A DNA stretch of 64,000 nt, from positions 1 through 64,000 of the forward strand of contig MKTS01000005.1 in the NCBI GenBank assembly GCA_001898335.1, in the 5' to 3' direction. The DNA comes from Mucilaginibacter sp. 44-25. GTDB lineage: Bacteria > Bacteroidota > Bacteroidia > Sphingobacteriales > Sphingobacteriaceae. Both the position numbers and the translations under genes were made by a program. The notes under the pieces were generated by a model that saw only the letters and a program-made list of their open reading frames with translations, was not told the DNA's origin and did not search any database. Shown piece by piece: positions 34,958 through 42,955 of the stretch (position 1 is the stretch's first letter; each line of letters opens with the position of its first letter).

Positions 34958-35161
34958 TTAGTCAATAAATTCAAGGATATCTCCCGGCTGGCAGTTAAGC
35001 GTGCGGCAAATAGCTTCTAAAGTTTCAAAACGTACGGCTTTGGCCTTACCTGTTTTCAGGATAGATAAGTTAGCCATGGTTATGCCCACTTTTTCGCTCA
35101 GTTCGGTAAGCGATATTTTTCGCCTGGCCATCATCACATCAAGATTTACTAATATGGGCAT
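34958..35161 (-). CDS. XRE-family transcriptional regulator, 67 residues
   Basis: The whole protein is one helix-turn-helix domain: ARRKISLTELSEKVGITMAN, then LSILKTGKAKAVRFETLEAI, then the family ending LNCQPGDILEFID. It lies 2 bases downstream of the DUF2975 membrane gene. Small XRE proteins of this kind are routinely paired with DUF2975 membrane proteins in Firmicutes and Bacteroidota, which suggests that the pair forms a membrane-linked regulator. Confidence 0.92.
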   Translation of the reverse strand: MPILVNLDVMMARRKISLTELSEKVGITMANLSILKTGKAKAVRFETLEAICRTLNCQPGDILEFID

Positions 35162-35163
35162 TG

Positions 35164-36132
35164 CTATACAGTTAAATCGTTTTCCAGCTTTAATGTTTGG
35201 CCTTGTTTAAAAGCTTTAAACAATAGCAAAAATACGGTTCCGGCAATTAATAACGGCCATAAACCCGACCATATAGCAGGGTTCAACATGAGATCGTCAG
35301 TGAAATAATTACTAAAAATTAACCGGCTTAAACCTACAAGCAGTAGCGTAATTAGCGGATAACTCAATAAGCTAAAAGCTATTAGCTTTAACCTGTTCAC
35401 ATTTTGCGTGGTGAAAGTGAGCCCCGTTGATACATCTATAATAAATTTTAAGAATGCCCCGACCAGGTAAAATATATAAACGATAAGCAAAACCCCTATT
35501 ACCATCAGGATGATATTGCATATATTTTTAGCAGCAGAGCTAACCGGTATCATGACGCAATTTTCCTTACTATTGTATCTGAACTTTACCGGTTCATCAA
35601 CCTGCCGGATGGTAAAGTGCTGCCCGTAACTTTTTTGGATAACTTTATCATTTATCCATTTACGCACATATGCCTGCCCTCCCTCTACGTGAAACTTACT
35701 ATCCGTTAACCCTACATGGCCGTAAGGTTGAGGGTTAAGCTGAAAAGAAGGTAGCTTAATATAATATTGGGAGGAAGATCTTATCCTGCCTGCAGTATGT
35801 GTAATAGTGCAGGTATCGCAAAACTGACCCTCGGCAGTAGCCATTGTCCAACCTAACTTCACGCCGCCACCAGCCAACCATTCGCCGTTCTTTAGATCGC
35901 GTTTAATTTGAACTAACTGCCGTGCATCCTGATATTGATCATAGGGCAGATTGTCAGGAGCCTCCGAATCTATAGGCGGCAGTACATTTTCTGCCGTAAA
36001 AGTTTGTTCAACTCTCTTTTGCCCTATAAACCTGCCATTCGTGAGCAAATAGTAAGCTTCGGCCGCTAAAAAGGCAAATACAACAATTAGGGTAACATTT
36101 ACCAGGCGGTTAGTACTAAGGTTAAGTTTCAT
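35164..36132 (-). CDS. DUF2975 membrane protein with a large extracytoplasmic insert
   Basis: The 322-residue protein has a first membrane helix near residues 12-30 (VTLIVVFAFLAAEAYYLL), then about 170 residues outside the membrane, then three helices (near 203-232, 248-271 and 284-306). It closes with the DUF2975 ending FKQGQTLKLENDLTV. Typical DUF2975 proteins have short loops and about 150-190 residues, so the insert is an addition. It holds DTCTITHTAGRI and a second cysteine pair region, plus GHVGLTDSKFHVEGGQAYV. It is followed by the XRE gene 2 bases downstream. Confidence 0.83.
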   Translation of the reverse strand: MKLNLSTNRLVNVTLIVVFAFLAAEAYYLLTNGRFIGQKRVEQTFTAENVLPPIDSEAPDNLPYDQYQDARQLVQIKRDLKNGEWLAGGGVKLGWTMATAEGQFCDTCTITHTAGRIRSSSQYYIKLPSFQLNPQPYGHVGLTDSKFHVEGGQAYVRKWINDKVIQKSYGQHFTIRQVDEPVKFRYNSKENCVMIPVSSAAKNICNIILMVIGVLLIVYIFYLVGAFLKFIIDVSTGLTFTTQNVNRLKLIAFSLLSYPLITLLLVGLSRLIFSNYFTDDLMLNPAIWSGLWPLLIAGTVFLLLFKAFKQGQTLKLENDLTV

Positions 36133-36238
36133 ATTGTGATGGTTAACATCACAAATATATAATAATATTATTTATATACAATATATTTTTATCGAAAAAC
36201 AATAAATTATTTATTAGATTATACGTTATCCAATAACA

Positions 36239-36667
36239 TCAAAATGCATATAGATCAACATCAAATTCGATTTTTAATTCCCAGGCTATTTTGTTATATC
36301 TATTATCTAAATGTACCCAAGGAGTGCTTTCGCCATTGCCTTTATAAACTTTGATGGCGCAAGCAAATTCGCTATAGTACTTAGAACATAAATTCTCAAA
36401 TGCGGCCCTGTTATCTTCGATAATATTGAGTAGGGTACACATCTGATCTTCAAAAGAAGCATGCATGCCTAAACCACTATCTATAGACCAAAGGTTATTG
36501 GGCCAAACTGGCGAGTCAGGACGTTTTGGATTTCTCGGCTGCCCCTTTACTCTAATATAAGTGGGTACTTGGCCTGTCATTTCGCTGATCTCATCATGGC
36601 TTATATCATCAAAGTCAACGATAAGTAGCCGCAGGTCTACGACATTTGATTTAATCTTTGCTTTCAT
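36239..36667 (-). CDS. DUF4279-family protein
   Basis: The 142-residue soluble protein shows the DUF4279 layout: LLIVDFDDISHDEISEMTG at the N terminus, the central VWPNNLWSIDSGLGMHASFE with conserved tryptophans, and a C-terminal strand WELKIEFDVDLYAF. The family function is unknown; members are often encoded near polymorphic toxins as possible immunity proteins. No toxin is seen here. It is 10 bases upstream of upp on the same strand, so co-transcription is possible. Confidence 0.75.
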   Translation of the reverse strand: MKAKIKSNVVDLRLLIVDFDDISHDEISEMTGQVPTYIRVKGQPRNPKRPDSPVWPNNLWSIDSGLGMHASFEDQMCTLLNIIEDNRAAFENLCSKYYSEFACAIKVYKGNGESTPWVHLDNRYNKIAWELKIEFDVDLYAF

Positions 36668-36677
36668 TCTAACGTCT

Positions 36678-37334
36678 TTACGCCTTTTCGCCGAAAGCTA
36701 GGTCACCGGCATCGCCTAAGCCCGGTACAATGTAGGCCTTGCTGGTCATTTCGTCATCAACGGCGCAGGTCCAGATACGGGCTTTAGGCAGGTTGGCCCT
36801 TACATGCTCAATTCCTACGGTACTGGCAATAACAGCCGCAATGTGGACGGTTTTAATATCATATAAAGCCATCAGCTCTTTACATACCAGTACCAGGCTT
36901 TGGCCGGTGGCCAGCATGGTATCGCAAATGATCAGTACGCGGCCGCTAAGGTCGGGGCTGGAGATATGATTTAGTTGAATGGTAAAATCGCCGCTTTTCT
37001 TTACTTTCCTGAAAGCGGTGACAAATGCAGAAGGCGCACGGTCAAAAAAATTAATAAACCCTTGGTGAAAGGGTAGCCCCGCACGCATAATGGTAGCTAT
37101 AACCGGCTCATCGGTGGGCATGTTTACGGTGGCTATTCCCAGGGGCGTTTGCACTTCTGTTTCGGTATACGCCAGTGTTTTACTGATCTCATAAGCCAGT
37201 ATACCACCCAGACGTTCCTGGTTCTGCCGGAAACGGAACTTATCCTGCTGTATGCTTTCATCACGCAGTTCGGCTAAGAACTGGTTGGCTATACTATTGG
37301 TTTTATTGAGGATAAAAGGCTGTGTTGCTGGCAT
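36678..37334 (-). CDS. upp: Uracil phosphoribosyltransferase
   Basis: The 218-residue protein (start ATG at 37334) makes UMP from uracil and PRPP in pyrimidine salvage. The PRPP loop is VLIICDTMLATGQSL near residue 129, and the uracil-binding C terminus is YIVPGLGDAGDLAFG. The early motif PVIATIMRAGLPFHQGF is typical. The frame continues 25 codons upstream into repeat-like DNA (element D), but a near-consensus -7 box (TATCTTTA, minus strand 37339-37346) 4 bases before the ATG and the family alignment favour 37334. Confidence 0.95.
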   Translation of the reverse strand: MPATQPFILNKTNSIANQFLAELRDESIQQDKFRFRQNQERLGGILAYEISKTLAYTETEVQTPLGIATVNMPTDEPVIATIMRAGLPFHQGFINFFDRAPSAFVTAFRKVKKSGDFTIQLNHISSPDLSGRVLIICDTMLATGQSLVLVCKELMALYDIKTVHIAAVIASTVGIEHVRANLPKARIWTCAVDDEMTSKAYIVPGLGDAGDLAFGEKA

Positions 37335-37375
37335 GGTTAAAGATACATAAGCCTTGTTAGTATACAAACTCAAAC

Positions 37376-37500
37376 TGTAATTTCGAAACGAGGAACGAGG
37401 AGAAATCATCTATATTTGATATTTGCGACTACCTAACGCTCATATAAGATTTCTCTTCGCGCCCATGCTACAACCCATCCACTGCTCATCGAAATGACAA
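37376..37500. repeat. Palindromic intergenic repeat, type D
   Basis: A left arm (TGTAATTTCGAAACGAGGAA continuing to GAGAAATC) and a right arm (GATTTCTCTTCGCG ... ATCGAAATGACA) are imperfect reverse complements, in the style of types B and C but with a TTTCGA core. It fills most of the gap between upp and uvrB; the remaining bases to 37635 are AT-rich with no gene. Confidence 0.75.
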
Positions 37501-37635
37501 TTCTAATTATAAACTTCTTTAAGCAAATTTAATTACCCCTGCTGACATACACTTGTCACTACGCCTTACGAACATTGCATCGTCAAAATCGTTATCACTA
37601 ACCGGTTAACGGTTAATTTACTTAACGTTTATCTG

Positions 37636-37643
37636 TATTTTTG
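37636..37643 (+). promoter_or_regulatory. Probable -7 box of uvrB (TATTTTTG)
   Basis: An exact TAnnTTTG match ends 8 bases before the uvrB ATG. The -33 position holds only a degenerate TTAA/TTTA. Confidence 0.5.
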
Positions 37644-37651
37644 TTAAACGC

Positions 37652-39679
37652 ATGGATTTTAAAATAACTTCTCAATACGTACCAACCGGCGACCAGCCCA
37701 ATGCCATAAAACAACTGGTAGAGGGCGTAAACAGCGGCGAACCCTTCCAAACGCTCCTCGGGGTAACCGGCTCGGGTAAAACGTTCACTATTGCCAATGT
37801 TATTGAGCAAACGCAGAAGCCTACGCTCATACTCAGCCATAATAAAACCCTCGCCGCACAGCTGTATGGCGAGTTCAAACAGTTCTTCCCGGATAACGCG
37901 GTTAATTACTTCGTGTCCTATTACGATTATTACCAGCCGGAAGCGTTTATACCTTCATCCAATACTTACATTGAAAAAGACCTGCAAATAAACGAGGAGA
38001 TTGAGAAACTGCGCCTGCGCACCACCTCGGCGCTTATGAGCGGCCGGCGCGATGTGATCGTAGTTTCATCTATATCATGTATTTATGGTATGGGTAACCC
38101 GGAAGATTTTGCCGCTTCGGTATTTAAATTCGCGGTGGGCACGCGCATTAGTCGCAATGCCTTTCTGCACCGTTTGGTGGAGATTCTGTATGCCCGCACT
38201 ACTGCCGATTTTAAGCGCGGTACTTTCCGTGTTAAGGGCGATACGGTAGATATATTCCCGCCCTACCTGGATTACGCTTACCGCGTATCTTTCTTTGGCG
38301 ACGATATCGAGGAGCTGAGTTCTTTCGATATTACTACCGGCAAAACGATTGAAAAAACCACCCACATGGTAGTGTATCCGGCCAACCTGTACGTGGCGCC
38401 GAGAGAACGCTTCCAGCAATCGATATGGGCTATACAGGAAGAACTGGAGGCGCGTAAAAAACAGTTTATTGACGACCAGCGCTTCCTGGAAGCTAAACGA
38501 CTGGAAGAAAGGGTAAACTACGACCTGGAAATGATACGCGAACTGGGCTATTGCAGTGGCATTGAGAACTATTCGCGCTTTTTTGATGGCCGCCAGCCCG
38601 GTATGCGCCCTTTCTGCCTGCTGGATTATTTCCCTGACGATTACCTTATGGTGATTGACGAAAGTCATGTGACCGTACCCCAAATACGCGCCATGTATGG
38701 CGGCGATAGGTCAAGGAAGATATCGCTGGTAGATTATGGTTTCCGCTTGCCGGCGGCAATGGATAACCGCCCGCTTAATTTCCAGGAGTTTGAACGCCTG
38801 GCACCACAAACCATATATGTGAGCGCTACACCTGCCGATTTCGAACTGGAAAAATCAGGTGGTGTGGTAGTGGAGCAGGTGATACGCCCTACCGGTTTGC
38901 TTGACCCGCTGATTGATGTACGCCCGGTTATTAACCAGGTAGATGACCTGTTGGATGAGGTAGATAAAACCATTAAAGCGGGTGACCGCGTGCTGGTAAC
39001 CACCCTTACCAAACGTATGGCCGAAGAACTGGCCAAGTATATGGACAGGCTGGGCATTAAATGCCGGTACATACACTCGGAAGTTAAAACACTCCAAAGG
39101 GTGGAAATACTCCGAGGCCTGCGCCTGGGAGAGTTTGACGTATTGATAGGTATTAACTTGCTGCGCGAGGGATTGGACCTGCCCGAAGTATCACTGGTAG
39201 CCATATTGGATGCAGACAAAGAAGGTTTCCTGCGTTCGGAACGCTCGCTGATACAAACCATAGGCCGTGCCGCCCGTAACGATCGCGGCCGGGTGATCAT
39301 GTACGCGGATACAATCACCGAATCTATGCAGATAACCATGGAGGAAACGGCACGCCGACGCGAAAAACAGATCAAGTACAATGAGGAGCATGGCATAGTG
39401 CCAAAAACCGTTGGTAAAACTAAATCTGAAATTATGGAGCAAACCTCCGTGGTCGACTTTAAGGGCGGTGTACAGCAGGCCTATGTAGAAACAGAGGTGG
39501 CTACCCTTGCTGCTGACCCTATTGTACAATACATGACCAAGGCCGATCTTAAAAAATCTATCGAAAATACACGCAAGGATATGGTGGCCGCCGCCAAAAA
39601 TATGGACTTCCTGCTGGCTGCCAAACTGCGCGACGAGATGTTCGCCCTTGAAAAAATGATGGAAGAAAAATTTAGCTAA
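37652..39679 (+). CDS. uvrB: Excinuclease ABC subunit B
   Basis: The 675-residue protein is UvrB, the damage-verifying helicase of nucleotide excision repair. The Walker A motif is GVTGSGKTFT near residue 39, the lesion-probing beta hairpin is YYDYYQPEAFIPSS near 91, and the Walker B-type motif is DESHVTVPQ near 339. Helicase motif VI (QTIGRAARN) and a C-terminal UVR domain (MVAAAKNMDFLLAAKLRDEM) that binds UvrC are present. The length is standard. A terminator follows. Confidence 0.98.
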   Translation: MDFKITSQYVPTGDQPNAIKQLVEGVNSGEPFQTLLGVTGSGKTFTIANVIEQTQKPTLILSHNKTLAAQLYGEFKQFFPDNAVNYFVSYYDYYQPEAFIPSSNTYIEKDLQINEEIEKLRLRTTSALMSGRRDVIVVSSISCIYGMGNPEDFAASVFKFAVGTRISRNAFLHRLVEILYARTTADFKRGTFRVKGDTVDIFPPYLDYAYRVSFFGDDIEELSSFDITTGKTIEKTTHMVVYPANLYVAPRERFQQSIWAIQEELEARKKQFIDDQRFLEAKRLEERVNYDLEMIRELGYCSGIENYSRFFDGRQPGMRPFCLLDYFPDDYLMVIDESHVTVPQIRAMYGGDRSRKISLVDYGFRLPAAMDNRPLNFQEFERLAPQTIYVSATPADFELEKSGGVVVEQVIRPTGLLDPLIDVRPVINQVDDLLDEVDKTIKAGDRVLVTTLTKRMAEELAKYMDRLGIKCRYIHSEVKTLQRVEILRGLRLGEFDVLIGINLLREGLDLPEVSLVAILDADKEGFLRSERSLIQTIGRAARNDRGRVIMYADTITESMQITMEETARRREKQIKYNEEHGIVPKTVGKTKSEIMEQTSVVDFKGGVQQAYVETEVATLAADPIVQYMTKADLKKSIENTRKDMVAAAKNMDFLLAAKLRDEMFALEKMMEEKFS

Positions 39680-39699
39680 ACAGGTTGACATTATACAAA

Positions 39700-39733
39700 A
39701 ACGGCCCTGCATAAAACATGCGGGGCCGTTTTT
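39700..39733. terminator. Terminator between uvrB and ilvE
   Basis: A 12-base-pair stem (ACGGCCCTGCAT / ATGCGGGGCCGT, one mismatch-like G-U) with loop AAAAC is followed by TTTTTGTTTTATT. The reverse strand has a run of A before the stem, so it may also serve the convergent ilvE. Confidence 0.9.
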
Positions 39734-39758
39734 GTTTTATTCCGTTTAAGCGAGTTAA

Positions 39759-40823
39759 TTATACAGTATAATTCCAGCCGTGGGTATCTTCGGTGCGGCC
39801 GTATTTAATGGAATCAAGCGTGGTAAATACCTTGTTAGAAAATTCGCGTGTAGCAGGGTCGCTCAGGAAAAATTCTTCGCCATCCACCACAAATGAGGCT
39901 ACCGGAGCTATAGTTGCGGCTGTGCCGGCGCCAAAAGCATCGGTTAGTTTACCGTTACGTGCGCCTTCGGCCAGTTCTGCAACAGATACCTTGCGTTCCT
40001 CTACGGTTATTCCCCAGTCTTTCGCCAGCGTAATAACGGTATCGCGAGTAACGCCATCTAATATAGTATCTTTCGCTTCGGCGGTAATAAGTTTACCATC
40101 AAGCAGAAACATAGCGTTGGCCGCGCCCATTTCCTCTACATATTTATGTTCTTTAGCATCGGTCCATATCAATTGGTCAAAACCTTCCTGCGCAGCTTTG
40201 CGGCCCGGCAGCATAGATGCGCCGTAGTTACCGGCCGCTTTCGCGTAACCCATACCACCTTCGGCAGCGCGGGTATAATAAGTTTCAATTTTAACACGCA
40301 GCGGTTTTGAAAAATATGGACCAACAGGGCCAATCAAAACAATGAATTTATAAGTAGCCGAAGGGGTAACACCCAGGTAAGGATCAGCCGCGAACATAAA
40401 CGGGCGTATATACATCGCATGGTTCTCTTTAGCAGGGATCCAATCTCGGTCAAGGTCAACCAGTGCAGCAATACTTTGTACAAACACATCTTCGGGCAGG
40501 GTAGGCATGCACAGACGCTCGGCAGATTTGTTAAACCTTTTCGCGTTCTTGTCCGGGCGGAAAATAGAAACCTTACCATCATCATGCTTGTAAGCTTTAA
40601 TACCTTCAAAAAAAGCCTGGCCGTAATGCAGCGCCGAAATAGCGGGGCTTAGAGAGATAGGGCCATAAGGTAAAATCTCAAAGTTCTTCCACTCCCCATC
40701 AGCATAGTCGGCCACCAGCATGTGGTCAGAAAAAACTTTACCGAATGGCAGGTTATTAAAATCTGTTTCTGCCAGGCGCGAATGCGCGGTCTTCGTTATT
40801 TTGATATCCAATGTATCAGTCAT
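39759..40823 (-). CDS. ilvE: Branched-chain amino acid aminotransferase
   Basis: The 354-residue class IV PLP enzyme transaminates leucine, isoleucine and valine or their keto acids. The catalytic lysine lies in GYAKAAGNYGASM near residue 196. The motifs YGQAFFEGIKAYKHDDG near 66, MYIRPFMFA near 142 and EEMGAANAMFLLDGKLI near 230 match the BCAT type. It is a single leftward gene. Confidence 0.96.
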   Translation of the reverse strand: MTDTLDIKITKTAHSRLAETDFNNLPFGKVFSDHMLVADYADGEWKNFEILPYGPISLSPAISALHYGQAFFEGIKAYKHDDGKVSIFRPDKNAKRFNKSAERLCMPTLPEDVFVQSIAALVDLDRDWIPAKENHAMYIRPFMFAADPYLGVTPSATYKFIVLIGPVGPYFSKPLRVKIETYYTRAAEGGMGYAKAAGNYGASMLPGRKAAQEGFDQLIWTDAKEHKYVEEMGAANAMFLLDGKLITAEAKDTILDGVTRDTVITLAKDWGITVEERKVSVAELAEGARNGKLTDAFGAGTAATIAPVASFVVDGEEFFLSDPATREFSNKVFTTLDSIKYGRTEDTHGWNYTV

Positions 40824-40950
40824 GGCTGTAAGTATTGATCAGAAAGTGCCAAGATAGGGAATTTTAAATAAATGTTGCGGAAACAGCAGCCAAACGCGCA
40901 TTAAGCTTACGTGTAACATTACGTAAAGCTCGGTTTCCCGTTAAAATATT

Positions 40951-40958
40951 TATCTTTG
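40951..40958 (+). promoter_or_regulatory. Probable -7 box of yicC (TATCTTTG)
   Basis: An exact match to TAnnTTTG lies only 3 bases before the ATG of yicC, which implies a leaderless message if it is used. No -33 TTTG was found. Confidence 0.45.
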
Positions 40959-40961
40959 CAT

Positions 40962-41837
40962 ATGATAAAGTCCATGACAGGGTATGGCATTGCCACTTTT
41001 GATGCCGGCAATGTAAAATATACCGTCGAGCTTAAATCTCTCAACAGCAAATTTCTCGAACTATCGTTGCGCCTGCCCAAAATGTTTTCCGAAAAGGAGT
41101 TCCAGTTGCGCAATGAATGCAGCAAGCAAATTGAACGCGGAAAAGTTAACCTCAGCATTACTGCAGAGCAAACCGGAGCCAACGTTAAAGCGGCCGGCAT
41201 TGACCGCGACCTGCTGATGCACTACTTTAACCAGCTTAAAAGCGTAAGCGAAGAGGTTGGAGAACAATCAGCCAATTTATTCCAACTGGCGCTGGGTTTG
41301 CCGGAGGTAGTGAAATACGACGAAGAAACCGTTAATGAGGATGAGTGGAAACAGGTGGAGAAAACCTTTCAGCAGGCATTAGCCGCTTTCCAGAAATTCA
41401 GGAGTGATGAAGGTAATGTGCTGGAAAACGATATTAAACAACGTATCGCTATCATCCTGAATAACCTTGCCGCTGTTGAACTGGCCGAGCCTAAACGTAT
41501 ACCGGTTATCCGCGAGCGCCTAAATCAGTTTTTAAGTGAAGCCGTTGGCGTTGATAATGTAGACAAAAACCGCTTTGAGCAGGAGTTGATCTACTACATA
41601 GACAAACTGGATATAACCGAAGAAAAGATAAGGCTGAAAAGCCATTGCGAATATTTCCTGGAAACCCTTAAAGCCGCCGATGCCAATGGTAAAAAACTGG
41701 GCTTTATTTCTCAGGAGATAGGCCGCGAGATCAATACCCTTGGCTCAAAAGCAAACGATGCCGATATCCAGAAACTGGTGGTAGGCATGAAAGAAGAGCT
41801 GGAAAAGATCAAAGAACAATTATTGAATGTTTTATAA
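40962..41837 (+). CDS. yicC: YicC-family endoribonuclease
   Basis: The 291-residue protein begins with the family signature MIKSMTGYGIATFDAGNV and LKSLNSKFLELSLRLP. It ends with the DUF1732-type region DITEEKIRLKSHCEYFLETL and GKKLGFISQEIGREINTLGSKAND, which holds the conserved acidic and polar residues of the ribonuclease centre. YicC proteins cut small RNAs in E. coli. It heads the yicC-gmk-nadD group, an order widely found in Bacteroidota. The start at 40962 fits the family better than the upstream TTG at 40956. Confidence 0.93.
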   Translation: MIKSMTGYGIATFDAGNVKYTVELKSLNSKFLELSLRLPKMFSEKEFQLRNECSKQIERGKVNLSITAEQTGANVKAAGIDRDLLMHYFNQLKSVSEEVGEQSANLFQLALGLPEVVKYDEETVNEDEWKQVEKTFQQALAAFQKFRSDEGNVLENDIKQRIAIILNNLAAVELAEPKRIPVIRERLNQFLSEAVGVDNVDKNRFEQELIYYIDKLDITEEKIRLKSHCEYFLETLKAADANGKKLGFISQEIGREINTLGSKANDADIQKLVVGMKEELEKIKEQLLNVL

Positions 41838-41930
41838 GCAGTTTTAAGGTTAAATGTTGTAAGGTTGAAATGTTAAACTTAGTAAACTTGCAACATTTCA
41901 ACATTGTAACCTTTCAACTTTCCAACAATA

Positions 41931-42512
41931 ATGAAAGAAGGAAAACTCGTTATATTTTCGGCCCCTTCGGGCGCAGGTAAAACAACCATTGTGCATCACC
42001 TGCTGCGCAAAATGCCCGAACTGGAGTTTTCTATTTCGGCCACCACCCGCCAACCGCGCGGAGATGAACAGCACGGAAAAGACTACTATTTTATTAGCAA
42101 AGAGGAGTTTTTACACCGTATTGCCAAAAAACAATTTGTTGAGTTTGAGGAAGTTTATACCGGCACCTTTTACGGCACGCTGCGTACCGAGATAGAGCGT
42201 ATATGGCAAACCGGCAAAACCGTAATATTTGATATTGATGTGGAGGGTGGCATGCACCTGAAACGTAAATACCAGCATCAGGCCCTGGCTATATTTGTGC
42301 AGCCGCCATCATTAGAGGTATTGATTGAGCGCCTTAGCGGCCGCGGTACCGATAGTACCGAAAAACTGCAGGAACGCTTTGCCAAAGCCGAAAAGGAACT
42401 GAATTACGCGCCGCAGTTTGATATTATCCTTAAAAATTACGATCTTGAAACTGCTTGTAAAGAAGCGGAAGATCTGGTGACCAGGTTTATTGGAGATAGT
42501 TTGCAGTTCTGA
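41931..42512 (+). CDS. gmk: Guanylate kinase
   Basis: The 193-residue enzyme phosphorylates GMP to GDP. The P-loop is FSAPSGAGKTTIVHHLL near residue 9; the GMP-binding region has SATTRQPRGDEQHGKDYYF near 37, and FDIDVEGGMHLK is near 99. The last five codons (SLQF and the stop) lie inside the inverted repeat that begins the S23 cassette, so its C terminus seems to have been remodelled there. The 93-base gap before it contains imperfect inverted repeats (GTTGAAATGTT at 41864-41874 and AACATTTCAAC at 41892-41902). Confidence 0.96.
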   Translation: MKEGKLVIFSAPSGAGKTTIVHHLLRKMPELEFSISATTRQPRGDEQHGKDYYFISKEEFLHRIAKKQFVEFEEVYTGTFYGTLRTEIERIWQTGKTVIFDIDVEGGMHLKRKYQHQALAIFVQPPSLEVLIERLSGRGTDSTEKLQERFAKAEKELNYAPQFDIILKNYDLETACKEAEDLVTRFIGDSLQF

Positions 42513-42954
42513 GTTGGCAGTTTGCAAATTTTGCAGCAATGGGAAGTTACAAAGACCTTCTCCTATATCAAAAGAGTTTTACGCTGGCAATGGAAATTTT
42601 CGCGATTACTAAGCAATTTCCTAAAGAAGAAACGTACTCATTAACCGATCAAATCAGACGATCGGCAAGATCGGTTAACATTTGTACTATAGAGGCTTAC
42701 AGAAAGCGCCGCTATCCTAATCACTTTATCAGCAAACTAATAGATGCAGATATGGAAAATAGCGAAACACAAGGCTGGTTAGAATTTTCGCTTGCCTGTG
42801 GTTATATTTCAGAACAAGACTTTACCCGCTTAAATGATCAATCAAATGAAGTTGGTAAATTACTTCATTTCATGATTAATAATCCGGAAAAATTCGGTGC
42901 AGTATAAAGGCATTGAATTTTTTACTGCAAACTGCTCACTGAAAACTGCGAACT
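42498..42954 (+). mobile_element. S23 four-helix-bundle gene between inverted repeats (putative cassette)
   Basis: Imperfect inverted repeats of 29 bases (42498-42526 and 42926-42954; 23 of 29 positions pair in my alignment) bracket one gene. The left repeat overlaps the gmk stop; the right repeat ends one base before the nadD ATG. The repeats belong to the GCAGTT-TGCAAACTG type common in this phylum. No transposase or target-site duplication is seen. Confidence 0.7.
42539..42907 (+). CDS. Four-helix-bundle protein (23S rRNA intervening-sequence protein family)
   Basis: The 122-residue protein is an S23-type bundle: YKDLLLYQKSFTLAMEIFAI, then FPKEETYSLTDQIRRSARSV, then the family-typical IEAYRKRRYPNHFISKL, ENSETQGWLEFSLACGYIS and the final KLLHFMIN helix. 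The family was first seen in intervening sequences of bacterial 23S rRNA and is now known as many orphan genes. No catalytic motif is apparent; an RNA- or DNA-binding role is assumed. It stands between gmk and nadD, which are normally adjacent, and is bracketed by inverted repeats. Confidence 0.9.
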   Translation: MGSYKDLLLYQKSFTLAMEIFAITKQFPKEETYSLTDQIRRSARSVNICTIEAYRKRRYPNHFISKLIDADMENSETQGWLEFSLACGYISEQDFTRLNDQSNEVGKLLHFMINNPEKFGAV

Positions 42955-42955
42955 T

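Noticed and set aside
37335..37409. N-terminal extension of upp by 25 codons
   Set aside because: The added codons run into the arm of a type D repeat, and the extension has no similarity to the family. The ATG at 37334 is close to a near-consensus -7 box.
41838..41930. Inverted repeats before gmk as a riboswitch
   Set aside because: The arms are simple AT-rich repeats (GTTGAAATGTT / AACATTTCAAC) of a kind common between genes here, without a recognisable aptamer.
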